A DNA stretch of 64,000 bases from Usnea hakonensis (taxonomy: Eukaryota; Ascomycota; Lecanoromycetes; Lecanorales; Parmeliaceae): assembly GCA_013423325.1 (NCBI GenBank), contig BLJB01000184.1:62001-126000 (forward strand), given 5' to 3'. The position numbers and the translations under genes are program-made. Shown piece by piece: positions 21,686 to 32,418 of the stretch. Each line of letters starts with the position of its first letter. The first letter of the stretch is position 1. The notes under the pieces are model-generated. The model was not told where the DNA came from. It ran no database searches and was given only the letters and a program-made list of their open reading frames with translations.

Positions 21686-24667
21686 ATGAAGAACATTTTC
21701 CACAACCCTTTTGCCTTCACCCCTCTGCCTGTCACTATCCTTACATCGCTTGTATACGTCGCATTGATCGTCTCTCTTCTCGTCGTCCATCACACCGTAC
21801 CAGAGCCCCCTGGAAGTTTGGCTGGTACCAACCTCACAGAAGCCTGGCTAGATCTCCAGACTCTCAGTGATGGCTTTCATCCTTACAATAGTCGACGGAA
21901 CGCTTATGTCCGCGATTGGCTTCTCACCAGAATTACAGCTATCGTAAACGGCAACAACGTTTCTTCGGCCCTGTACCCTTCCTCCCTTACCACTCAGGCA
22001 CCTTCTGAAAATGCCCGCGTCGTAATCTTTTCTGATAACCTGTCCAATGTGTCATTTCAATTCGATCAAAAAGGCAATGCCCCAGTTCCAAGTGTCTACT
22101 TTGAGGGGACAAACATCATCGTCTACATACGAGGCTCGGAAGACGACCCGGACGACTGGTTCTTGACCGATAAGAAGCCCAAGAGTAAAGGAGGTGTTCT
22201 CGTCAACGCTCACTATGACAGCGTCTCCATTGGCTTCGGTACTACGGATGATGGTGTCGGTGTTGTTTCTATCCTCCAACTCATCAAGTACTTTTCATCC
22301 AAGGAGCAACAACCAAAGAAAGGAATTGTCGCCCTATTGAACAACGGCGAAGAAGACTATCTTAACGGAGCTTTAGCGTTTGGAATCAATCCGATGTCAA
22401 GGTTCCCTCACACCTTTCTCAATCTTGAAGGGGCTGGTGCAGGTGGCCGCGCTACTTTGTTCCGGAGCACAGACACAGAAGTTACTAGACACTATCAAGG
22501 TACCAAATATCCATTTGGTACAGTCGTAAGTGGAGATGCTTTCAAGAGAGGTATCATCAGGAGCGAAACAGACTACAGTGTCTTCACCAAATTATATGGA
22601 ATGCGCGGACTCGACGTTGCTTTCATGGAGCCAAGAGCTCGATATCATACATCGCAAGATGATACCAGACATACTAGCAAGGCCTCGTTATATCATATGC
22701 TCTCTGCTGCCTTGTACACGATGCGAGGACTAACTTCTGACACTAGCACGACCTTTGAGGGGAGGAATCCCGAGAAAGGAAAAGTCGCAAGTGGTAAAGG
22801 ATCCACTGGTGTCTGGTTCGACCTCTTCGGCAGAGCAATGGCAGTCTTTAGACTTCGGACGCTGTTCGCTTTATCTGTCACTCTACTTGTTGTTGGCCCC
22901 TTAAGTCTAATCGTAATCGGGGCCATTCTCTACAAGCTCGATAAGCTCTACCTTTTCACCTCCTCCAAACACCACCACCATGCTGAAGGCGATGATTCAG
23001 TCCCAATCAAAGGCTGGCGCGGCGTCTTTAGATGGCCAATTTCCTTCATCTTTGCCACTGCAGCAGTGATTGGCTTGGCTTTCCTGATCTCAGATGTCAA
23101 CCCTTACATCTTGTCTAGCAGTCAATATTCAGTCTGGAGCATGTTGATATCAGCATGGGTTTTTGTTGCGTGGTTCTGCACCCGCACTGCAGATTACTTC
23201 AGACCTACAGCATTCCAAAGAGCCTACAACCTCATTTGGACTTTCGTAGCAGGATGGCTCATTCTGATTGTGACCACCGTCTTCGAGAGGAATCCCAAAC
23301 TTGCCGGTGGTTATCTGATGGTTTTCTATTTCGCTTGCATCTTCTTCGCAACCGCGATAGCCTTCCTCGAGCAATTTGGACTACCCCGGAAGTCTGCATA
23401 TGCCGATGATATTGAGGGTACAACTCCAGCTGAACACCCAATCGAGAGGTCGAGACCTGGAAGTATCTCAAGTGCCAGGCTCATGGCTCCCGCAGAAGAG
23501 GAAGATGTGCCGGACAACGATCCGGAAATTGGCGAAGAGAACGACGCACCAAATGAGACTACCTCCCTCTTGCGAGGCCAAGGGCCAAGAACGTTCAAAA
23601 AGAACCATACTTCACCTCATCCTCCTGCGGCCGAGGACGATGACTCGCCCAAAACCAAGCATCAACGTCATGTCTACGGTCTTGAGCAACCATGGTCTCA
23701 CGCCCTTCCTTCGAGCCTCTGGCTCCTCCAATTCCTTTTCCTCGCCCCATTTCCCCTCATCATTCTTGGCCAAGTTTCTTTACTTGCAGTCACAGCAACC
23801 AACCAGACGCTCGCAGACGGGAACTCACCTCTCTTTCTTTACATTGGTATTGCCATCATTAGCGTCCTCCTTTTTGCACCTCTAGGGCCTTTCCTTCATC
23901 GCTACACCTACCACATACCTCTATTTCTCGTGCTAGTCTTCGCTGGGACAACAGTCTACAACCTAACGGCCTTCCCATTCTCCGCTAATAACCGCCTGAA
24001 ACTCTACTTCGTTCAAGACGTCGATCTAGATACTGGGATAAACACCGTCTCCCTGACCGGCGTGGATCCCAAGACAGGACCATTCCTTCTTGATGCCATA
24101 GCCTCCTTACCCAGCTCGGCAGGCCAAACACCGTCATGCACACCAAGTAAGCGCAGGCGGGACCTTACAGAATGCAGCTGGCACGGTCTGCCTCCACGAG
24201 TTGTACCGAACACCCACCCAGACGTCCCTCCAGAAATCGGATTCGTGGATTGGCTAACCTTCAACGCAACTCGCGCTTCGGACGGTGCCACTTCAGCGCG
24301 CTTCCAGATCTCTGGTCAAGAGACAAGAGGATGCAAACTCACATTCAACCGCCCGATATCCGACTTCTCGGTCGTGGGTGCTGATGAACATTCTCGATTT
24401 CGAAAGATTTCCGAAAATGGAGCCACAGAACTGCGCTTGTGGAGTCGTACCTGGGGCAAGGATTTTGACGTCACAGTGCGCTGGGATGCCGGTGATGGGG
24501 AAGAAGGCAATGGCTTGGATGGCAGGGTGGTTTGTCTATGGAGTGACGCGAACGAGCCTGGTGTTATACCCGCGTTGGATGAAGCGAGAAGGTTCGCCCC
24601 GACATGGGTGGCGATTGCCAACGCTGGACAAGGGCTGGTGGAGGGGAGCAAAGCTTTCCTAGTCTGA
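21686..24667 (+). CDS. PFF1: Vacuolar membrane protease, M28 family (Pff1)
   Basis: An intronless frame of 993 aa, the usual length for fungal Pff1. A signal-anchor/TM lies at residues 17-35. The luminal M28 metallopeptidase domain spans about 100-350, with zinc ligands and catalytic residues visible: H176 and D178 (VNAHYDSV), D188/D189 (TTDDGVGV), E222/E223 (NNGEEDY), E249 (LNLEGAGAGG) and H321 (RYHTSQDD). Several TM helices follow (about 395-420, 450-580 and 670-770), interrupted by an acidic cytosolic loop with an internal His/Glu-rich stretch. A C-terminal luminal beta-rich domain completes the chain. The family localises to the vacuolar membrane, and substrates are poorly known. All metal ligands appear intact, so it should be active. 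Confidence 0.95.
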   Translation: MKNIFHNPFAFTPLPVTILTSLVYVALIVSLLVVHHTVPEPPGSLAGTNLTEAWLDLQTLSDGFHPYNSRRNAYVRDWLLTRITAIVNGNNVSSALYPSSLTTQAPSENARVVIFSDNLSNVSFQFDQKGNAPVPSVYFEGTNIIVYIRGSEDDPDDWFLTDKKPKSKGGVLVNAHYDSVSIGFGTTDDGVGVVSILQLIKYFSSKEQQPKKGIVALLNNGEEDYLNGALAFGINPMSRFPHTFLNLEGAGAGGRATLFRSTDTEVTRHYQGTKYPFGTVVSGDAFKRGIIRSETDYSVFTKLYGMRGLDVAFMEPRARYHTSQDDTRHTSKASLYHMLSAALYTMRGLTSDTSTTFEGRNPEKGKVASGKGSTGVWFDLFGRAMAVFRLRTLFALSVTLLVVGPLSLIVIGAILYKLDKLYLFTSSKHHHHAEGDDSVPIKGWRGVFRWPISFIFATAAVIGLAFLISDVNPYILSSSQYSVWSMLISAWVFVAWFCTRTADYFRPTAFQRAYNLIWTFVAGWLILIVTTVFERNPKLAGGYLMVFYFACIFFATAIAFLEQFGLPRKSAYADDIEGTTPAEHPIERSRPGSISSARLMAPAEEEDVPDNDPEIGEENDAPNETTSLLRGQGPRTFKKNHTSPHPPAAEDDDSPKTKHQRHVYGLEQPWSHALPSSLWLLQFLFLAPFPLIILGQVSLLAVTATNQTLADGNSPLFLYIGIAIISVLLFAPLGPFLHRYTYHIPLFLVLVFAGTTVYNLTAFPFSANNRLKLYFVQDVDLDTGINTVSLTGVDPKTGPFLLDAIASLPSSAGQTPSCTPSKRRRDLTECSWHGLPPRVVPNTHPDVPPEIGFVDWLTFNATRASDGATSARFQISGQETRGCKLTFNRPISDFSVVGADEHSRFRKISENGATELRLWSRTWGKDFDVTVRWDAGDGEEGNGLDGRVVCLWSDANEPGVIPALDEARRFAPTWVAIANAGQGLVEGSKAFLV

Positions 24668-25001
24668 TGGGCGGTATGAATACATGGCTGTCGCAACTCT
24701 CTATTCGTGTTTCATTGGCGTCAAGGCATCGGTGTTGATACGTTTGGTTGTCAGTCAGTAAGGAGCATAGCAGAATTCAATCATATTTCTATTTCTTCCT
24801 GGCTCAATACCCGCCGAGGCGCCGGGCCAGATGTAACATGATGCAGTGAAAGGTAGACATAAGCCGCCATATTGCCAACGTTGGCTTTCCCAAGATGCTA
24901 AAGAGCGTTGCCACGGACCTCAACCTGAGAGGTCTCGCCTAGGATCCCCCATCCCTATTCACAAACTTTAAATGGTCATCCCATTAGCGCTCTCCTTCCA
25001 A
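24668..25001. other. Convergent intergenic spacer
   Basis: 3' flanks of PFF1 and the BAG gene. Nothing recognised. Confidence 0.5.
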
Positions 25002-26231
25002 TCATTTTTTCCCCATCATCCGATCCATGTCATTCAACCACCCCTGCGTCTCTCTGACCAACTCCTTCCTCGTCGCCCGGAGCCCCTCATTGCCCTCCGT
25101 CTCCACTCCATCCAACTTCATCAATACCTGAGTCAATATCGACTCGCTAAGCTTTTTGTACTCGAAGTCTCGACTCTTCTCATCCTTTGGCGGGTGGTGC
25201 ATGAAATTGCGCACTTGCGGTAGGAAATCCGCGCGGAAAGCATCTTGGATCATGGAGAGCGCTTCGGCGGGGGAAGATGGTTTTCTGGGTATTTGAGAGG
25301 GCTGGGGCGGCGCGGCAGATGTTGAGGGGCGAGGACCGGGGGAAGGGTTGCGGGGCATGGACGAGGGGACGCCGTTTGGTGGAGCGAGATAGTCTGATTC
25401 GCGGGGCGAGGGGACGGGCGAATCTCGGGTCTTCTTCTTGCGGCCTCCGCGGTGTCCTTTGCGTTTCCTCGGCTCGCCGCGGTCTATTATGGTGCCGTCG
25501 ACATCGACGCGGGGGCCCGGGTCGAGCCCGCTCGCTATCGTCTCTGAGCTCGCGCTGGAGCTGGATTCGTTGCCGTCGTCTCTCGGGTACGGGTCCGAGG
25601 AGACGACGCAGAGAAGCTCACTGTTTTGCTTCAAGCCTTCTTCTTTGCAAGCGTGGCGGTCTTCGCGCAGCGATTTACCTTTGTACAGCAGTTTGATCCG
25701 CCGCGGATCGTCTACCTTGAGCTCCTTTGCAGCAGTGCGGCGGAGTTCACTGACTTTGAGATGACCTTCTGCGATGTCGAACGCTGGAAAGTGGAGGGGA
25801 TATGTGGCGCCTTTGTGTTTGAGGATCAGAATATCTGGTGCGAGGTCCGGAGGCTCGGATCTACTGGGACGGTGAGGTGGTGGGAAGCCGTAGCTGTTAT
25901 GTCGCTGCCCACTATAGGCCCGGGGGTCTGCATCGTCATCGACGATGTAATGGTAGTCATCTGGCTCAACGCGAGGTGGAGGGCCGCCGGTGTGGGCGAA
26001 GGGGGAATAGCGCCCTCCTCCAGTCCAGAAGGTTCGGCTCATAAAGAAAAGGAGGGCGAGGAGTGGGAGTAGAGCTGCGGCAAATGTTGTAGTGTCGGCG
26101 CTCGCAAGTAGAGCGGTGGCTTTTTCGAATGCTGAGGCCGGGGGTTTGGGGGGCGCCTGGTGGGGTAGGTTCAGTTGGATGTATTGAGAGGCTGACCGAA
26201 GAAATGATTGAAAGGAAGGGGGCAAGCTCAT
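25002..26231 (-). CDS. BAG-domain Hsp70 co-chaperone with ubiquitin-like domain
   Basis: A single exon of 409 aa from the first ATG; the frame is open to a GTG at 26294 but has no earlier ATG. A hydrophobic segment at residues 50-66 (TFAAALLPLLALLFFMS) suggests a membrane anchor. A ubiquitin-like domain follows at about 132-211 (LILKHKGATYPLHFPA... VSELRRTAAKELKVDDPRRIKLLYKGKSL), then a basic Ser/Pro linker. The C-terminal BAG domain is at about 318-405 (PAEALSMIQDAFRADFLPQVRNFM... LSESILTQVLMKLDGVETEG). BAG domains bind the Hsp70 ATPase domain and promote nucleotide exchange. Membrane-anchored forms (yeast Snl1, fission yeast Bag101/102) act at the ER or nuclear envelope. Anchor, UBL and BAG together match the fission yeast type. 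Confidence 0.9.
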   Translation of the reverse strand: MSLPPSFQSFLRSASQYIQLNLPHQAPPKPPASAFEKATALLASADTTTFAAALLPLLALLFFMSRTFWTGGGRYSPFAHTGGPPPRVEPDDYHYIVDDDADPRAYSGQRHNSYGFPPPHRPSRSEPPDLAPDILILKHKGATYPLHFPAFDIAEGHLKVSELRRTAAKELKVDDPRRIKLLYKGKSLREDRHACKEEGLKQNSELLCVVSSDPYPRDDGNESSSSASSETIASGLDPGPRVDVDGTIIDRGEPRKRKGHRGGRKKKTRDSPVPSPRESDYLAPPNGVPSSMPRNPSPGPRPSTSAAPPQPSQIPRKPSSPAEALSMIQDAFRADFLPQVRNFMHHPPKDEKSRDFEYKKLSESILTQVLMKLDGVETEGNEGLRATRKELVRETQGWLNDMDRMMGKK

Positions 26232-26750
26232 ATATAAAGATTGTAGATGCGAGGTAGCCAGTATGAGACTCTCACGTATGAGTGAGAGAGCCACGTTGAA
26301 AGGGAGAGGAAGGGGTGTATCTTTTATGTCGTTGAAATGTTGCTAGTTGAGCTTGAATTAATCTTGTCATCAGGCAAATCCTTCAACTTTTTTAAGGTTT
26401 TTGTATTGTAATAAATCTTTAATTACGCTTTCTGGAACGAAAGAGAACCGACTAGCATTAACCATATGTCTGATTTAAGGAGCATGACAGTGATTATTAT
26501 TGTATCTTACATTTCGAAATTTGAGATACGTTTTTGAAAAGGAGAACGTAATCTTGGAAATCAATCCATCGTTAGGTTTCTAAACTACATAGAGGAGGAT
26601 ATTCACTCGATCAGAGGCCCAGTTGCACATGTAGTCCCGACTCTTTGAGGTAGGTGTCCTTGACAATACGCCAGATCTATATGCTCCAGGCTCCAGCCAG
26701 ATGCTGTTCCACGCTTCAGATACCTTGTTTACCGTTTTCCGTCCATGCTT
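26232..26750. other. Intergenic spacer
   Basis: AT-rich promoter region of the BAG gene and 3' flank of the sterol acyltransferase gene. No coding support. Confidence 0.5.
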
Positions 26751-28668
26751 TTATACGAGAACATACAGTGCACACATCTGATATTCGAGTCAGCTTGTTC
26801 GAGGTACACCTTTCAAAAGCATAGCCTTACCATAGCGAGACCGAGGATCATGGAACACCAGAAAAGGATGTTCTGGCTTCTTGTCAGCAAACTTGACCAG
26901 ATAATTAGATATGTGAGAAAGTCTGCGGGGTACACTAACATTGAGCAGCTTTCGACTTCGGACAATCTGTAGACGTTGTACTGCCACTATGGGCAATTGT
27001 GACATTTGTGCAGCGAATCCATATCCTCGTAGCTTTTTAGTGATACAACCCATGACCAACTCATGCCCAAGAGCACTCAGGAGGAAGGTGATGAGTGTCG
27101 CCGTATTACGTGACACATATGGCCTCGAAGCCCCGTAGACATGACGGCGGAGGAAGTGATGGACTGGAATGTTCCACTCACGGGAAAACTCGAGCCTTGA
27201 TGATAATCAGCAAAGAGACGACCTGTTACGATACAAGCACCTACCAATCGCTGGAGTTCCACCAGTCAGAATAGAAATGGCGATCGGCGAAGCAAGTAAT
27301 CTCTGCAAATGCTCCCAGGATATATTCGAAGATGACGAGGAAACAGATCAAGAAAGTCATCATGAATGGAAAGAGAAGCTGGCTGATGGTCTCTCCAAGG
27401 ATGAGACCCATGTCCGACCAGCTATCGATCCCTTCCAGTCGTATTGCCGAGTCACGTAGCACAGGGACAATGAATTCCTCGCTTATGAGTGTCAAAAGGA
27501 AGATGCAGCCAAAAACTGCAAGGGTCTTGTAGAAAAGCTCCATCCAATTTATTTTCGACGTTCTGGGATACTCAAGCTCGTAACAAAGGGTGGGACAGAG
27601 CACATAGTCTGCATAATTCCTCATCGACAGATTATTCGGATAAGTCACTTGGCCCAAAGGAGAAACCAGTTCGAGGGCAAGGTCTTCACGTAATTGGCTC
27701 AAATGTTCCTTCTCATCTTTGGCTTTTTGGTCCTCTACCGCTGTTTCTACCTCGTTGAGTTGGGCACTCGAACCTGGGTATCGTACAGCTGCAGCGGTCG
27801 AAGCGCTTTCAGGATTGTCGAGAGCGGAAAGCCGATGCTCGGTGTTACTGAGATGACCGTTGTAGAAGGCGTATGAGTGCATCTTCATCAGTAGAACAAG
27901 CGTGTGCAGGGTAAAGAAAACTTGAGCGGTCCAGGTCCAGTCGAAGATGAAGGGCCACCTGTCATGGTCAGCCAATGCCTTTTTCGCCATATCGGTCTTG
28001 CGTACTTGACCCAAAGCAACAACCATCCGATCTGAAAGATACTTTGTATTGGCATCCCAAGATTCTCCCACCTTAACCATCCTCTACTTTTGCGGCATAG
28101 CATCTGGAATGGCACGCTTACTCCCGTGCTTAGGACCATTGCTGCATCGCTGAGACCAAGCTCCCAGGTCTTTGTAGTCAAAAGGTCGAACATGTGATGC
28201 CTCAAAGGGTATCCTGTGTCTTTGATATTCCTCAACATTGTCGTAATTACCATGATAGCAAGTCCGATCCAGAACAGAACGAAGAAGCCTCTAAAGTCTC
28301 GATACTCGCTTCTGGGATCGAAATGCGATAATCTGGCAGCGTACTCGACCGTAGGAAACATTCTGTGCTTCTGCTGCGCTCTGATCTGCTTCCGAGCTGA
28401 GGAAATGGAGAGGGCTGATGGAGGAGCATCTTCAGGTAGAGGAGTGGAACGGCCGCTGGCAAGAATTGAGCAAGGTCTCCTCGATGAGCACTTGATGTCC
28501 TGCATACCTCGAAGCTGATGATAATATCGTATCGATGTGCGCACTGGGCCTCAGGCTTCCTTCCCCGGACTGGCCTCGTAGAAGCATGGGGTTGTTGGGT
28601 TTGACAGGACGTGGACGGATAAGATGATCAGTGCCACCATTTTGATTCAAAGAAGTGGAGGAGGCCAT
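26751..28668 (-). CDS. Sterol O-acyltransferase (ACAT/ARE type, MBOAT family)
   Basis: Six exons: 28508-28668, 28006-28455, 27245-27958, 26940-27195, 26831-26872 (14 codons) and 26751-26777 (9 codons), giving 549 aa. It esterifies sterols with fatty acyl-CoA in the ER membrane. Visible features: FPTVEYAARLSHFDPRSEYRDFRGFFVLFW near the first TM, then TWTAQVFFTLHTLVLLMKMHSYAFYNGHLS. The family signature FYSDWWN comes next, followed by the active-site His in ALGHELVMG, then several hydrophobic helices ending ALYVLV. The two tiny last exons are needed to recover the conserved NNILFWCSMILGLAMMCALYVLV end. A second in-frame ATG at 28692 would add 8 residues. It shares a 503-bp divergent promoter region with the AP-1 gamma gene. 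Confidence 0.93.
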
Positions 28669-29171
28669 CGTGTACTTTGCAGCACTCGTCATGCCCTCAA
28701 CTAAACAACAGTGCCACTCGCATACAGCTTTGGAAGGACACACTTCCGCAATGGAGGTAACATTGAGCTGGTTCGGTTGGACTCGGGGCGTATTGAATGG
28801 CCTTTATATGCATATAACAATGCTATATCCTCGTGCCACATCGGTCAAAGGACGATGGATGATGGATGATGACTAGGCAGCCGACATGGGATCGGATTTC
28901 CTAGAAATGCCGAGCTGAGCATCAAAGTTTCGGAACTTCGAAGCTCACACAGAACCTCGCGCCATCATCGCCTGATACTTGCAGCCTCGTAGGGCTGAAT
29001 CGTACTAGGCAAATATCGCGAGACATGGCCTCTCGATTTTGATATTGCAGAATTGTTTACAGCCGGGCAGGGAAATGGAACAGTCTCATCGCACCATTGT
29101 CTATTATCTGGATCCCCCAATAGACTAGCTACATCAGACTCTCTCCCCGAATTGGGGTCCATGAGGCCACC
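28669..29171. promoter_or_regulatory. Shared divergent promoter region (sterol acyltransferase / AP-1 gamma)
   Basis: A 503-bp spacer between two head-to-head genes, so it must carry both promoters. No specific binding site can be assigned from the sequence. No coding frame is supported. Confidence 0.5.
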
Positions 29172-31923
29172 ATGAGCTCTTGCAAGTCTACCTGCCCTTC
29201 AAGGCCCAAGCTGCCTTAGCTAATCTCAGAGCAGTAAAACAATTTATTCGCAATGTGCGCGCCTCAAAGACTATTGCAGACGAGAGATCTGTGGTACAAA
29301 AAGAGAGCGCTGCGATCCGAGCGAGCTTTAGGGAGGAGAGTGGAGACCACAACGTAAGGTGCGTTGGGGCGGTGATAGATTTGAGCAGGCGAAGAGCTCA
29401 TACGAATCTAGGAGGAACAATGTTGCGAAGCTGCTCTACCTTTTCACGCTTGGAGAACGGACTCACTTTGGGCAAATCGAATGTCTCAAGCTTTTGGCAT
29501 CTCCGCGTTTTGCGGACAAGCGGTTGGGCTATCTAGGGACAATGCTATTACTGGACGAGAACCAAGAAGTCTTGACTCTTGTCACAAACTCCTTACAGAA
29601 GTATGTTCTGAATGTCTCTTTTCTGGTAACTTGGGCTGACAATGAACTACTCCCCAGCGACCTCAATCACTCAAATCAATACGTCGTTGGCCTCGCCCTC
29701 TGCACACTGGGAAACATTGCGTCAATCGAGATGTCGAGAGACCTGTTCCAACAGATCGAATCCCTTCTTTCCACAGCGAACCCCTACATACGACGAAAAG
29801 CTGCTCTGTGTGCTATGCGCATATGCCGCAAAGTCCCAGATCTTCAAGAGCACTTCATCGAGAAAGCTAAGCTCCTATTATCAGACCGGAACCATGGTGT
29901 GCTTCTCTGTGGTCTTACCCTCGTTACAAGCATGTGCGAGGATGATGAGGCAGAGGGAGGAGAACAAGGCATCGTCGAGACGTTCAGGCCTTTGACCAGC
30001 GGTCTAGTGCGGACGCTGAAAGGACTGGCTACCTCAGGTTATGCACCAGAACACGATGTAAACGGCATTACGGATCCTTTCTTGCAGGTCAAGATCTTAC
30101 GACTGCTACGGACATTAGGACGAGGTGATCCGCGGACTAGCGAACAGATCAATGACATCCTGGCGCAGGTAGCTACCAACACAGACTCAGCCAAGAATGT
30201 GGGCAATTCTATTCTGTACGAATCCGTCCTGACAATCTTGGATATCGAAGCGGACTCGGGTCTGCGAGTGCTAGGAGTTAACATTCTGGGGAAGTTCTTG
30301 ACCAACAAGGACAATAACATCAGATATGTGGCTCTAAACACTCTCATAAAGGTCGTTGCAGTAGAACCGAATGCGGTACAGCGGCATAGAAATACTATAC
30401 TCGAATGTCTGCGAGACCCAGACATCAGCATTCGAAGAAGAGCTCTCGACTTGAGTTTTACTCTCATTAATGAGGGCAACGTGCGAGTCCTGATTCGAGA
30501 ATTACTGGCCTTTTTGGAGGTTGCGGACAATGAATTCAAGCCAATCATGACCAGCCAAATTGGCGTCGCAGCAGATCGTTTTGCCCCTAATAAGAGGTGG
30601 CATGTCGATACTATGCTCCGAGTCCTAAAGCTTGCGGGCAACTACGTGAAAGAGCAGATTCTCTCGTCCTTCGTACGTCTAATTGCAACCACCCCAGACC
30701 TCCAGACCTATTCAGTACAGAAGCTCTACGCCGGACTGAAGGATGATATCACCCAAGAGGGTCTTACACTGGCGGGTACATGGGTCATTGGGGAGTATGG
30801 TGATTCACTGCTCCGTGGCGGGCAGTATGAAGAAGAAGAGTTGGTGAAAGAGGTCCGAGAGAGCGAAGTCGTCGACTTATTTGACACTATACTCAATAGC
30901 GCCTATTCCACACAGATCGTTGCGGAATACATCGTCACTTCAGCAATGAAGCTCACCTCGCGGCTAAAGGAACCATCTCAAGTAGATCGAATACGGCGGC
31001 TGTTGTCCAACCGCACATCGGACCTCAGCATTGAGATACAGCAGCGAGCAGTTGAATATGGTAATCTATTTGCCTATAATGATATCCGACGGGGTGTACT
31101 CGAAAGGATGCCTCCTCCAGAGATTCGGGAAGAGCAGCGGGTGCTCGGTGAAGCTACGCCCAAGCAGAAGAAAGCAACTGCCAAGGCTAAAAGACCTGTC
31201 AAGCAGACTGAGCAAGATATGCTACTGGACCTAATGGGCGGCTCTGACCTTCCGGCTGTTGATATGAGTGCTACATTGAACGGCACGCAAAACAATGCCG
31301 ATCTCCTCGCAGATATCTTGGGCGGTGGCCCTTCAATCCCTTCAGCACCTACGCAACAAACATCCTCCAACAACAACGGCATAATGGATCTGTTCTCCTC
31401 TCAACCATCTACTAACGGCCTCTCCTCCCCACCACCCCAACAAACCAAGTCCACGTCTACGTCCACGGACCTCTTTAATTCCATGTCCACAGCACCTTCC
31501 CAAACCCCCGCCACCGCACAAGCATACAGCGCCTACGAAAAGAACAATATGCACCTCACGCTGCAGGTTCAACGCAACGGCGGTATCGCCCAAATCCTCG
31601 CTCGTTTCCGTAATACGAGTAATTTCGATAGATTCAATGGGGTGGGGCTGCAAGCTGCAGTGCCGAAAAGCCAGAAATTGCAGTTGAATGCTGTCAGTAA
31701 GGCGGAGATGGAGGGTGGGGAAGAAGTGACGCAGGGGATGAGGGTTAGTGCTGTTACAGGAGTGAGTGAGACCTATATACGGTGCGATCATGAATGACGT
31801 CGAGAGCTAATCCTGGTGTGCTAGGCGTTGTCACCAAAGCTGAGGTTGCGGCTCAAGGTCAGCTACACGAAAGAGGGCACACCGCCCATCACGGACCAAG
31901 TGGACTGGTCTGAACCGGCGTGA
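29172..31923 (+). CDS. APL4: AP-1 adaptor complex gamma subunit
   Basis: Five exons: 29172-29181 (10 nt), 29235-29358, 29412-29600, 29658-31761 and 31825-31923, giving 841 aa, normal for gamma adaptin. The N-terminus reads MSSLKQFIRNVRASKTIADER. The adaptin trunk follows (RRNNVAKLLYLFTLGERTHFGQIECLKLLASPRFADKRLGYLGTMLLLDE...). A Gln/Ser/Pro hinge at about 620-710 carries DLLADILGGG and MDLFSSQ clathrin-box-like segments. The gamma-ear comes last (LTLQVQRNGGIAQILARFRNTS...) and ends TDQVDWSEPA. It is part of clathrin-coated vesicle formation between trans-Golgi and endosomes. The first intron has a GC donor (GCAAGT) after a 10-nt exon; only this junction gives MSSLKQ. The last intron is in phase 0 and restores SPKLRLRLKVSYTKEG. 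Confidence 0.95.
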
Positions 31924-32193
31924 ATGGAGGCGCTGACATAGATGATGCAAATGGTCCCGGCAGTAAGGTATATAATGATAAACTATCTGCAAATGGCACA
32001 CCCTTTTTTTAGCGACCATAGAGGAAATCCACTGGCAGCAATGAATCTCATGTCTTCGATCCTCTATTGATTCTTATATGGTGACCCTGAATTAGATTAT
32101 TATCGACAATATACTTTTATAAGCAAGCATGCGAGTTGTGGAGGATAAGATTTATCCATTCCACCTCGCTGATTGACATAGATGGCACCCAAG

Positions 32194-32241
<48 letters not shown>

Positions 32242-32418
32242 CCACTCCATTCCATTCCATTACAACACAAACGACGACACAAAAAGCAAATCAGACACAC
32301 ACACACCCAAACAACGCACACTCTCCCAACCAATACCGCACACTCCCCTCAAACCAAACAAACCAATCCAAGTAAGCCCGTCCAAAAAAGGACTCCATAT
32401 ATCAAAAATACCCCCCCC
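31924..32418. other. Convergent intergenic spacer
   Basis: 3' flanks of AP-1 gamma (plus) and the unrecognised Cys-containing gene (minus). Contains the TC microsatellite listed separately. Confidence 0.5.
32196..32238. repeat. Dinucleotide microsatellite (TC)n
   Basis: About 21 uninterrupted TC units, read directly. Its length is probably variable between isolates. Confidence 0.95.
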
